Shown here: positions 5,098-11,605 of the stretch, one piece after another
Layout of the letters: each line of letters opens with the position of its first letter
Position numbering within the stretch: the first letter of the stretch is position 1
Assembly: GCA_004524595.1 (NCBI GenBank)
Contig: SDOA01000119.1
Coordinates: 1 to 12,123, forward strand
DNA: 12,123 nucleotides
Source of the DNA: Candidatus Thorarchaeota archaeon
Lineage (GTDB): Archaea > Asgardarchaeota > Thorarchaeia > Thorarchaeales > Thorarchaeaceae
Direction: 5' to 3'
Notes under the pieces: generated by a model
Told to the model about the DNA's origin: nothing
The model's input: the letters and a program-made list of their open reading frames with translations, nothing else
The model's database searches: none
Translations under genes and position numbers: made by a program

Positions 5098-7635
5098 ATG
5101 GCAACTCTTCCAAAGATTGCTCCGTTACCTAGTAATGCTCCAGAATTTGCTCACGAATTCACGAAAAGGATGCGAGAGAGGAAAGATATAACCAAACTAC
5201 CAAGTGTTCGTCAGTCGCAGTCAATACCCATGTTATTATCAGCGCGGTATTTTCGTAATGGAAAACTAACACTGGAAGATTTCCTAGAATCTGCAGTCTA
5301 TACTACATACCCGCCCGATCAAGTCATTGCTCGAGAGATAGCAGAGGATATTCTGCTGGGTCGTGAAAAGGAAGAATCTAAACCTGAGGCTTTTGATAGG
5401 AATTCTGTTTCGGTCGCAGTCAAATCTGATGCTCTTGCTGCAGCCTTAGACCAGATCCGACGTGAGCAGGAACTCGCTAAGTTAATCAAGAAAGAAAAAG
5501 TCGAAGCCGGATATGAATATTTACTGGAATTGAGAAAGAAAGAGGACAAAACACTCTATGGAGCAGCTAGAGATTACCTTACTGATGGAGATATAGTGCT
5601 TCGTGGGATATCGAGCGATGAGGAGCTCAAAGAAACTGCAAGTTCAGAACTAAAGGAGCATTTTGGTGGTCTGTCCTCTCAGGACATTCAGAATTCTCAG
5701 GTCTTGGAATGTCTAGATGATGTGTGCAATTCACCTAATGCCGCTGAACAGATTGCCTCAAGCTCTCTAAGAGGGGATTCAGATATTGAAAAAAAGTTCT
5801 CAGAATTATGTTCTCGAGATCCTTCAACTGCTGCAAGAGCGTTGCGTCAGATGGAGGAATTGGGAACATTAAGCGAAGTCCAACAGAAATCGATGGAGAA
5901 TAAATTGCGAGCAGCTCTCAATAACCTGAGTGAAGTCGCTGATTATGCCTATGAACTCAGAAGAGTACCAGATAATATTGACCAGCTTATAAAAGACGCA
6001 GCGCAAAAATTCTCTCTTAGTGATGCTGCAGCTTTAGCTCAGAAAATTCAAGATGCTACCGGTGTTGACATCATGGATGATCTTTTAGAGCAATATGATG
6101 AACAATACGATTCAGGAGCTAGTAAGAACGTTGACCTTCAACAGCTCGCTGAAAATGCACGATTGAATGATCACTGGGATAGTTTGGTTAAGAAGGAAAT
6201 TCAACGTCTTATTGAGAATGCTGATTCAAGGTCATCCCCTTCGGATTTTCTGCGATCTATGTTAGCTAAGAGCCATGGACAGGCAAACGATTTGCCAAAT
6301 CAACATGCAAAAGAACAGTGGGGCAATGCCATGCAAAATCTCGCTGATGGTGCAGTAGCAAGATCTCCGACAAAATCACACCTTCGACAAACAGTCAAAC
6401 ATGTATCTCGATTAGGGCAGCTACTATCTCAAGAAACCATCAGACAATCTGGTGAACGTCTTGGAATGAGTGAGGAGGAGATACTAGAACTCATTAATCC
6501 ATCCTACGAGGTAATAAAGAAACTCATAGAAGCAGGAGTTAAGGATTTTGACCGCCTTCATAGTCTAATGTCTGCTTCTGGGCTATCGTCACAGCAGTTA
6601 CGACAATTAGCTAATCTTGCCGCTCAGACCGGAAACCAAGGTGCTCTAGGTGCAGTTGCTCATGAAGACCTTCATGCTGCTCTTGGAACACAGGGTGCTG
6701 GTATGGATCGGATGTACATTAGGGGTTATGGATTTCAATCCAGTATACCCGATCAATCCTATGATAAGGACAGAGTTGATTTGGCATTTGGAGGTCTACT
6801 TGGAGGTCCCGCTACCAACATCATCAAAATCTGGTATTCTTATCGAGACGAACTAAGTCCTGAGCTTAAAAAGAGGCTTTTAGAAATAGCTAAACAACTG
6901 CTCATTGATCTTGGAATGCGATACGCACGTCAAACAATGGGTTCAAGTATGCTGGGAGGGATTCAAGAGTCAACAACGGTTCGGCCATTCCGAATAGGTG
7001 ATGACATTGATTTGATTGATCTAGAAGAAACAATCGATGCTCTGCTATCCCAAGGAAGAACCAGTTTCCAAGTCATAGAGCCCTCCGATTTTCTCGTGAC
7101 TGAAACCTATCAAGGACACAGAGCCTTCTACTGGGCACTCGATAAGAGTGGATCAATGGATTCTCCGAAGAAACTTGGAATGCTCGCAATCTCAGTGATG
7201 GCGGGTCTCTATGGGATAAAGAAAGACGATTTTGGAGTTGTACTCTTTGACAGTGTGACACATATCGTTAAGGAAATTGCTAATAGAAATATCGCTGTGG
7301 AAAAGGTTGCAGCTGATCTCCTAGAGGTTCGTGCGGGGGGAGGAACTGGTGGGGCAGAGTCAATAAAACTTGCTCTTCGAAATTTCGAATACACAAAAGC
7401 AAAAGAGAAGATATTCATATTCTCAACAGATATGTATCTGAGCGACCAACAGATGTGTGAGGATCTAGTTGAGCAGATGAAACCTCTTGGAATAAAGATG
7501 ATACTCCTTGTCCCTTCTTTTGAACATAACTCGAATGCTGCTGATAGGATAGCTAAAAAAGCTCATGGTATTGTATTGGATGTTAACTCTATTGATGAGC
7601 TCCCAGAAAAATTGTTACGAGTAACAAACTACTAG
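5098..7635 (+). CDS. Large helical protein with C-terminal VWA (MIDAS) domain, partner of the MoxR ATPase
   Basis: An 845-aa protein. Residues about 1-560 are almost entirely charged and amphipathic helix-forming sequence with no recognised fold; heptad-like stretches occur at about 105-160. A middle section (about 540-670) holds glycine-rich turns and RPFRIGDDIDLIDLEETI (631-648), the lead-in also seen before VWA domains of CoxE/ViaA-like proteins. The VWA domain follows, with a complete metal-ion-dependent adhesion site: D682-x-S684-x-S686, T750 in GGGTGG, and D778 in FSTD. VWA partners of MoxR ATPases bind the client or bridge it to the ATPase ring; known systems are RavA-ViaA, NorQ-NorD and CbbQ-CbbO. 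At 845 aa it is longer than the roughly 480-aa ViaA, mainly through the N-terminus. No signal peptide or membrane span is seen, so it is probably cytosolic. The function is inferred from pairing only. Confidence 0.88.
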   Translation: MATLPKIAPLPSNAPEFAHEFTKRMRERKDITKLPSVRQSQSIPMLLSARYFRNGKLTLEDFLESAVYTTYPPDQVIAREIAEDILLGREKEESKPEAFDRNSVSVAVKSDALAAALDQIRREQELAKLIKKEKVEAGYEYLLELRKKEDKTLYGAARDYLTDGDIVLRGISSDEELKETASSELKEHFGGLSSQDIQNSQVLECLDDVCNSPNAAEQIASSSLRGDSDIEKKFSELCSRDPSTAARALRQMEELGTLSEVQQKSMENKLRAALNNLSEVADYAYELRRVPDNIDQLIKDAAQKFSLSDAAALAQKIQDATGVDIMDDLLEQYDEQYDSGASKNVDLQQLAENARLNDHWDSLVKKEIQRLIENADSRSSPSDFLRSMLAKSHGQANDLPNQHAKEQWGNAMQNLADGAVARSPTKSHLRQTVKHVSRLGQLLSQETIRQSGERLGMSEEEILELINPSYEVIKKLIEAGVKDFDRLHSLMSASGLSSQQLRQLANLAAQTGNQGALGAVAHEDLHAALGTQGAGMDRMYIRGYGFQSSIPDQSYDKDRVDLAFGGLLGGPATNIIKIWYSYRDELSPELKKRLLEIAKQLLIDLGMRYARQTMGSSMLGGIQESTTVRPFRIGDDIDLIDLEETIDALLSQGRTSFQVIEPSDFLVTETYQGHRAFYWALDKSGSMDSPKKLGMLAISVMAGLYGIKKDDFGVVLFDSVTHIVKEIANRNIAVEKVAADLLEVRAGGGTGGAESIKLALRNFEYTKAKEKIFIFSTDMYLSDQQMCEDLVEQMKPLGIKMILLVPSFEHNSNAADRIAKKAHGIVLDVNSIDELPEKLLRVTNY

Positions 7636-8406
7636 CTAAGGCACAAAACCGGTTTTTTCTTCAAGGGATTTATCTTTGGACTCACAAACCCAAAACTTGT
7701 AGGCACATATGTATTCACCAGTTCCTCTTAAGTTAAGGAGACGCGAACTGAATAATTGCCTCATGAGTCTCATATAACGGAAGAAGGGGTCGCCAGGTTG
7801 AACTATTTCGGCAACACAATTAATTTGAAAGCTCCGTGCTTCTGGATGAGTGTCTTGTGCCCAAAATAGATTTAGTGTTACCCTTGGGTCTCTCTTAATG
7901 TTTTGATATGTCTGATCACCAAACATTTCAACTGCCCCGAATCTGAACCTATCAATCTTCTTGTCATCGAGCAGAATCTTCTGGTAGAGCTCAATTCTCT
8001 CATCCATCGTTTCTCTAAATGGTCTTCCTTGAAATGCCAGTACAGCTCCTTCTAATTCATGTATAGATTCAATAATTTCTTCATCAGTCAAAGTTAGTCT
8101 GATTATCTTCTTTGCTGAATTGATTGGAAAAATATTGGATGAGTTCAATGTTGATACTGTGGGCTTCATTAGAGTTGATACATATATTTCAGTGAGATGT
8201 TGCTCGCTTGAATATGTTCGATGAATTGCACTTGCCATAGCTTCATACACTTGATCAGGAATTGCATTTAGTGGAAATGAAACAGTCAACCCTCCAATAT
8301 CAAAATCAATCCTTCTAAGTTCCCTGTCGATGAACTTGATACCAGAGGATTCTTTTGATGACAACAATAGCAAACTCCTTTTTTCTATTGATTCTGTTTT
8401 ATTCAT
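7636..8406 (-). CDS. Unrecognised 256-aa protein, possible flavin split-barrel-like C-terminal half
   Basis: I do not recognise this family. The protein is soluble in composition, with no signal peptide or membrane span. Residues 20-145 are mixed helix and strand. The part from about 153 to 241 is strand-rich and contains FGDQTYQNIKRDPRVTLNLF (162-181) and SFQINCVAEIV (192-202). That order, a T-x-x-N-h-K/R-D/N-P-R-V strand followed by a strand ending in AEIV, resembles pyridoxamine-phosphate-oxidase-like split barrels that bind flavin or F420, but this is only a suspicion. The ATG is preceded by AAAGGT, 4 nt away. An ATTATATGT box at 8453-8461 gives a short leader. It is divergent from the gelsolin-like gene, and its stop directly abuts the VWA stop tail to tail. 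Confidence 0.8.
   Translation of the reverse strand: MNKTESIEKRSLLLLSSKESSGIKFIDRELRRIDFDIGGLTVSFPLNAIPDQVYEAMASAIHRTYSSEQHLTEIYVSTLMKPTVSTLNSSNIFPINSAKKIIRLTLTDEEIIESIHELEGAVLAFQGRPFRETMDERIELYQKILLDDKKIDRFRFGAVEMFGDQTYQNIKRDPRVTLNLFWAQDTHPEARSFQINCVAEIVQPGDPFFRYMRLMRQLFSSRLLNLRGTGEYICAYKFWVCESKDKSLEEKTGFVP
7645..7658 (+). terminator. Oligo-T terminator after the VWA gene
   Basis: AAAACCGGTTTT is a 12-bp palindrome that runs into six T residues (7653-7658), 17 nt past the VWA stop. Archaeal polymerases commonly terminate in oligo-T tracts, so this is a likely end for the MoxR/VWA transcript. It lies inside the 3' end of the opposing gene. Confidence 0.45.
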
Positions 8407-8452
8407 AATTACCTTTGTATCATTACCCTGTGCTAATTAATGAGCAGTATGA

Positions 8453-8484
8453 TACATATAATGCTATTTTGGATAGAAATATAC
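8453..8484. promoter_or_regulatory. Divergent promoter region (256-aa gene / gelsolin-like gene)
   Basis: On the minus strand ATTATATGT (8453-8461) is placed to start transcription near 8430 for the gene beginning at 8406. On the plus strand AAATATAC (8477-8484) would start near 8508 for the gelsolin-like gene. The two boxes are less than 30 bp apart. An AT-rich AATAAAAATA at 8511-8520 is an alternative plus-strand box that would make the mRNA leaderless at ATG 8539. Confidence 0.4.
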
Positions 8485-8526
8485 TTGCACCCAAACCTCA
8501 TAAGAGAGAAAATAAAAATACGATGA

Positions 8527-8814
8527 GTGATGAGCGATATGGTAGAAGCTTTTGAAATCATTCAAGCTCAATTAGTTGAATCAATGAGCACAAAAGTGGA
8601 AGTCGATACAAATAAGGTACTAGTGTTTATCGTTCACTCAGCCAAGACGATATACCTCTGGAGAGGAAAAAATGCGGGAATAACTGAGAAACTTATGGGG
8701 ACCCGAGTTGCCGCAAAATTAAGTCACAATTATCCAAGTTACCGAATCCGGCCTATTTCCGAAGGGAGCGAACCCGCTGCATTTCTACATATGATTGGTG
8801 AGCCTTTGAGATAA
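8527..8814 (+). CDS. Single-domain gelsolin-like protein (Asgard actin regulator candidate)
   Basis: A 95-aa protein consisting of a short helical lead (1-22) and one gelsolin-type domain (about 25-93). Diagnostic positions are the strand VLVFIV (31-36), TIYLWRGKNA with W45-x-G47, E54 in the following helix, and ISEGSEPAAFLHMIGEP (77-93), which closely parallels the end of gelsolin domain G2 (EEGTEP...VLG). Gelsolin domains bind actin and often calcium. Asgard archaea encode such proteins alongside their actins and profilins. The Gly-Asp pair that supplies calcium ligands before the first core strand in G1/G2 is N29-K30 here, so that site may be lost. Start choices are GTG 8527, ATG 8530 or ATG 8539; GTGAT at 8527-8531 could serve as an SD for ATG 8539. 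All three keep the domain intact. A winged-helix gene follows 50 bp downstream. Confidence 0.8.
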   Translation: MMSDMVEAFEIIQAQLVESMSTKVEVDTNKVLVFIVHSAKTIYLWRGKNAGITEKLMGTRVAAKLSHNYPSYRIRPISEGSEPAAFLHMIGEPLR

Positions 8815-8852
8815 CCAGAAGATAAAAAATCAATAGATATGTAATTTCTACT

Positions 8853-8862
8853 AGGCGTGATC
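8853..8862 (+). promoter_or_regulatory. Shine-Dalgarno site for the winged-helix gene
   Basis: AGGCGTGATC matches the archaeal anti-SD complement (AGGTGATC) with one extra base, 2 nt before the GTG at 8865. It supports that GTG as the start. Confidence 0.55.
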
Positions 8863-8864
8863 AA

Positions 8865-9152
8865 GTGACCATCCATCGTCTAGCATATCTGTTTCGAATA
8901 AGAAATGTTCCTAGTGGACTCATTACTCGTTCACAGATTCTAGACCGACTCTCATCTGAAAAATGGCAGTCCACCACTGTATTGGCAAAGGAAATTCCAG
9001 TCACCTCCGGTACTGTTCTTTATCATCTTAAAAATATGGAACGAGAGGATGTAGTGGAGCGTGACTCTAGAACACAAAAATGGCGGCTCGCTGAAATTCA
9101 TCAGATAAAATTAACCGAATTTTTGAGTCCTTCAAAGAGAAGAGGAAAATGA
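8865..9152 (+). CDS. Small winged-helix DNA-binding protein, ArsR-like
   Basis: A 95-aa protein. Residues about 20-75 form a winged helix-turn-helix: helix SQILDRL (23-29), helix TTVLAKEI (37-44), turn, recognition helix SGTVLYHLKNMER (48-60), then a wing DVVERDSRTQKWRL (62-75). The V-LYHL-N--- pattern is typical of ArsR/MarR-like archaeal regulators. The C-terminus is basic (KRRGK). There is no ligand-binding domain and no cysteine metal site, so if it senses anything it does so through a partner or by dimer contacts. The GTG start is supported by an overlapping SD. It lies 50 bp after the gelsolin-like gene on the same strand with no convincing TATA box between, so co-transcription is plausible. 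Its targets are unknown; self-regulation of the gelsolin unit is a guess. Confidence 0.82.
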   Translation: MTIHRLAYLFRIRNVPSGLITRSQILDRLSSEKWQSTTVLAKEIPVTSGTVLYHLKNMEREDVVERDSRTQKWRLAEIHQIKLTEFLSPSKRRGK

Positions 9153-9157
9153 TCTCC

Positions 9158-9176
9158 TTCAAGATGTTTTCTTGAA
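9158..9176. terminator. Inverted repeat at a convergent junction
   Basis: TTCAAGA (9158-9164) and TCTTGAA (9170-9176) form a perfect 7-bp stem with a 5-nt loop of mostly T. It includes the stop codon of the surface protein and lies 5 nt past the winged-helix stop, so it could end transcription or stabilise 3' ends on both strands. The stem is AT-rich, so the effect is uncertain. Confidence 0.35.
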
Positions 9177-10727
9177 TCTAATATTCTTCTTTCTGACTAT
9201 GAATGAGATAATTCCGATTGAGATGACAATACTCCAAGTGATTATAGCTATCATAATGATTTCTCTGCTCGGTTCGCTTTCTGAAACTTCAGGTTCAACC
9301 ACATGGACCATCACTGAATCAGACGCTAAATTTCCAAGTGTGTCGATAATCACAATTGTGTAGTTTGACCATCCTAAAAATGTTGTATCGATATAGAGAA
9401 TAATAATTGCTCCAGAAGACCAATAGTCACTATCGATCAGAGTTCCATTTTGATAGATAGAATATTGCGAGGGATGACCATCGATAGGTAGCCATGTAAT
9501 ATTAACATCTTCTTGATTCAAATCAACAACGATATCCTCTGGATGATTTAGTACTGGTGGAGAGTCATCGACTTCAAAGACGAATCTTGCATAGTTTAAA
9601 TTGTCTGCCAAGTCATATGCATATACCTCTAAGACCTGTAATCCATCACCTATAGGTATAGGTGTAAGCAAGCTCTCATTGCCCTCTCCATTCCAATTAT
9701 AGAAAAGAACCACAGTACCTGAAGTGTCATTGACGATAATTGTGACCATTGCACCCGAATGCACAAGACTGCCATTTGAAGGACTGCTAATTTCAATAGT
9801 CGGTGAAGTGTCATCTACCTCAAAAATAAATATAGTTGAAGCCCATCTGCCCAAAGAATCATTAGCATGGACTGTAAGAATATGGAAGGTTTCGCCAGAT
9901 GGAATTTGTGTACTGATTGGAGATTGATCTGTTGTTATATTTGAACTACTTTGATCCCATGCATATAGAATCATGTCAAGACTTGCATCTTGAACTCTCA
10001 CAATTACTTCGGTACCTGATTGCTTTATTGATCCATTGATTGGCGATTCTAAGTCGATATTTGGTTGGAGATCATCTGTGATAAAGATAAATTGTTGCTT
10101 TGCCCAATTGCCTGCTGTGTCATTGGCATATACTAGAAAAGAGTGCTCACCATCACCTGAAATTAGGGGAGTAGAATAAGGTTGATTCCATGTGACATTT
10201 GACTCAAAATCCCAACTATACAAGACTGAGTCAAGATACTTATCAGTCACTGTTACATTAATGATCTCTCCAGAGAGGTAGATTGAATCATTGATTGGTG
10301 TGTTCAGACTTATCTCTGGAATTGTGCTATCAGAGATAAATACGAATACTGCAGCTGCCCAGTTATTTGAAGTGTCATTAGCGTAAACATAGAGAGTGTG
10401 AGCTACCTCACTTGTTCTTGCCATGAGATCATAAGGAGGTTCAAATGTTTCATTGGCAATATCATCCCAATGATACAAAACTTGGCTTATAGCCACATCA
10501 TCTTCAATCTCAATATCTATCCAAGAGAATGGCTTTACAATTGACTCGTTTTCGGGATTTACAAGGATGATTGTTGGAGCTATTTCATCTGCATAAGTAA
10601 ATGATAAAAAAATTATTACAGATTGGTAATTCAATGGAGCATTCACAGAACATACGGCTATACTACAAAGAAGGATGCTGCTGATAAATACTGCTTGACT
10701 CCATCTCTTCATCAGATGTTTCTCCAT
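9159..10727 (-). CDS. Cell-surface protein with Ig-like repeats, membrane-anchored
   Basis: A 522-aa protein. It has an N-terminal signal sequence (basic start, hydrophobic core about 12-30), four tandem repeats of about 85 residues starting near P51, P137, P222 and P309, and a fibronectin-III-like domain (about 391-477). A hydrophobic anchor (490-511) and a basic tail (RKKNIRFKK) follow. Repeats share a D/E-D---P opening, a Y-x-W core (W87, W172, W257, W345) and a closing A-N-D-T/S---W-A strand; the fourth is the most divergent. There are 16 N-x-S/T sequons, suggesting heavy N-glycosylation outside the cell. The basic tail would face the cytosol. Such architecture fits an S-layer-associated or adhesion protein. 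ATG 10727 is annotated, but ATG 10712 (GGAG 9 nt upstream, giving MKRWS) is an equal candidate. It is convergent with the winged-helix gene, and its ligand is unknown. Confidence 0.85.
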   Translation of the reverse strand: MEKHLMKRWSQAVFISSILLCSIAVCSVNAPLNYQSVIIFLSFTYADEIAPTIILVNPENESIVKPFSWIDIEIEDDVAISQVLYHWDDIANETFEPPYDLMARTSEVAHTLYVYANDTSNNWAAAVFVFISDSTIPEISLNTPINDSIYLSGEIINVTVTDKYLDSVLYSWDFESNVTWNQPYSTPLISGDGEHSFLVYANDTAGNWAKQQFIFITDDLQPNIDLESPINGSIKQSGTEVIVRVQDASLDMILYAWDQSSSNITTDQSPISTQIPSGETFHILTVHANDSLGRWASTIFIFEVDDTSPTIEISSPSNGSLVHSGAMVTIIVNDTSGTVVLFYNWNGEGNESLLTPIPIGDGLQVLEVYAYDLADNLNYARFVFEVDDSPPVLNHPEDIVVDLNQEDVNITWLPIDGHPSQYSIYQNGTLIDSDYWSSGAIIILYIDTTFLGWSNYTIVIIDTLGNLASDSVMVHVVEPEVSESEPSREIIMIAIITWSIVISIGIISFIVRKKNIRFKKTS

Positions 10728-10757
10728 TATGATATAAATTTCAGATGATTATTTATG
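10728..10757. promoter_or_regulatory. AT-rich promoter region of the surface protein gene
   Basis: The minus strand carries CATAAATAA (about 10749-10757), spaced for a leaderless start at 10727, and TTTATATC (about 10732-10739), spaced for a start near ATG 10712. Which box is used decides the N-terminus. The plus-strand TTATTTAT in the same place could serve the opposite gene at 10835. Confidence 0.35.
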
Positions 10758-10820
10758 TCTAGTGAGAATGATATCTTGATTGGTTTGTGTAACACTTCAT
10801 TGCCTACTGTCTGTCATTTC

Positions 10821-10825
10821 AGGAG
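10821..10825 (+). promoter_or_regulatory. Shine-Dalgarno site pointing to a CTG start
   Basis: AGGAG stands 9 nt before CTG at 10835 and far (75 nt) from the first in-frame ATG at 10901. It argues that translation begins at the CTG. Confidence 0.6.
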
Positions 10826-10834
10826 AGAATCACA

Positions 10835-11587
10835 CTGAAAAAATATGCTATCATACGTCCTCCTCCAGAAAGCTTCTCTGGTTGCATCTCTTCACACCCT
10901 ATGCATCACCTCTTAGATATCAATCTAGCAAAAGAACAACACTCAAGCTACTGTGAAACACTTGAACAACTAGGTCTAGACTTAATCCAACTTGATTCAG
11001 ATGAAGACCATCCTGATTCTTGCTTTGTTGAAGATACAGCAATTGTGTTTGGAGATAAAGCAGTAATTACTCGAATGGCAAAAGAGAGTCGTCGAGGAGA
11101 AGTCGATAGTATTTCTTCCGTTCTCTCTGATTGTAAAAATATTAAAAAAATAGAAGACCCGGGAACAATTGAGGGTGGTGATGTAATCCACCTTGACAAT
11201 TCATTGATATCCGGAATTACTCAACGCACAAATAGAGAAGGCATCGCACAAACCTCGAAGTGGTTGAGTATTAAAATAGACGTGATAGAAGACCTTGAAA
11301 TTGTCCATTTAAAGAGCCATGTCACTTACCTTGGTAGGAATACTATTCTTGTAAGCGATAGATTCTATAATCATCCCCTCTTCTCAGAATTCATTCAAAT
11401 CCATATCCCATATGATGAAGCCTATGCTGCAAATACTCTGACTATAGATGATGTGGTCTTAATATCTTCGAGACATCCGAAGACTATTTGTCTTGTAAAA
11501 GAAGCTGGTTTTGAAGTCATTCCACTTAATATGAGTGAGTTTGAAAAATGTGAGGGAGCCCTTACATGCCTCTCGATTATTTTTTAG
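10835..11587 (+). CDS. Dimethylargininase-like hydrolase (DDAH family), probable CTG start
   Basis: With CTG 10835 as start the protein is 250 aa, the normal family length, and begins KKYAIIRPPPESF, matching the first strand of DDAH enzymes. ATG 10901 would remove 22 conserved residues. No ATG, GTG or TTG occurs in frame back to the stop at 10790, and AGGAG lies 9 nt before the CTG. Motifs from the CTG are DSCFVEDTAI (61-70), SRRGEV (85-90), T-I-E113-G-G-D116, H158 in VHLKS, EAYAAN (195-200), and the nucleophile C245 in ALTCLS near the C-terminus. The Cys-His-Glu set is complete. Known members hydrolyse methylated arginines to citrulline and methylamines. Related guanidino substrates are possible, and arginine deiminase is unlikely given the length. 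The gene stands alone, divergent from the surface protein. Confidence 0.85.
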   Translation: MKKYAIIRPPPESFSGCISSHPMHHLLDINLAKEQHSSYCETLEQLGLDLIQLDSDEDHPDSCFVEDTAIVFGDKAVITRMAKESRRGEVDSISSVLSDCKNIKKIEDPGTIEGGDVIHLDNSLISGITQRTNREGIAQTSKWLSIKIDVIEDLEIVHLKSHVTYLGRNTILVSDRFYNHPLFSEFIQIHIPYDEAYAANTLTIDDVVLISSRHPKTICLVKEAGFEVIPLNMSEFEKCEGALTCLSIIF

Positions 11588-11603
11588 AGTCTTCTTGTGA
11601 AGA
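11580..11603 (+). terminator. Oligo-T tract and small hairpin after the DDAH gene
   Basis: Six T residues (11580-11585) overlap the last codons and stop. They are followed by TCTTC (11590-11594) and GAAGA (11599-11603), a 5-bp stem with a TTGT loop. The T tract is the more likely archaeal terminator. The hairpin lies in the 18-bp gap to the convergent gene. Confidence 0.35.
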
Positions 11604-11605
11604 TG

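Noticed and set aside
6650..6856. Plus-strand 68-codon frame inside the VWA gene
   Set aside because: It overlaps a well-supported coding frame in another phase and has no motif or ribosome site.
7551..7563. AGCTAAAAAAGCT as a terminator for the minus-strand 256-aa gene
   Set aside because: It is about 75 nt past the stop and inside VWA coding sequence; the arms are only 4 bp and lysine codons explain the A run.
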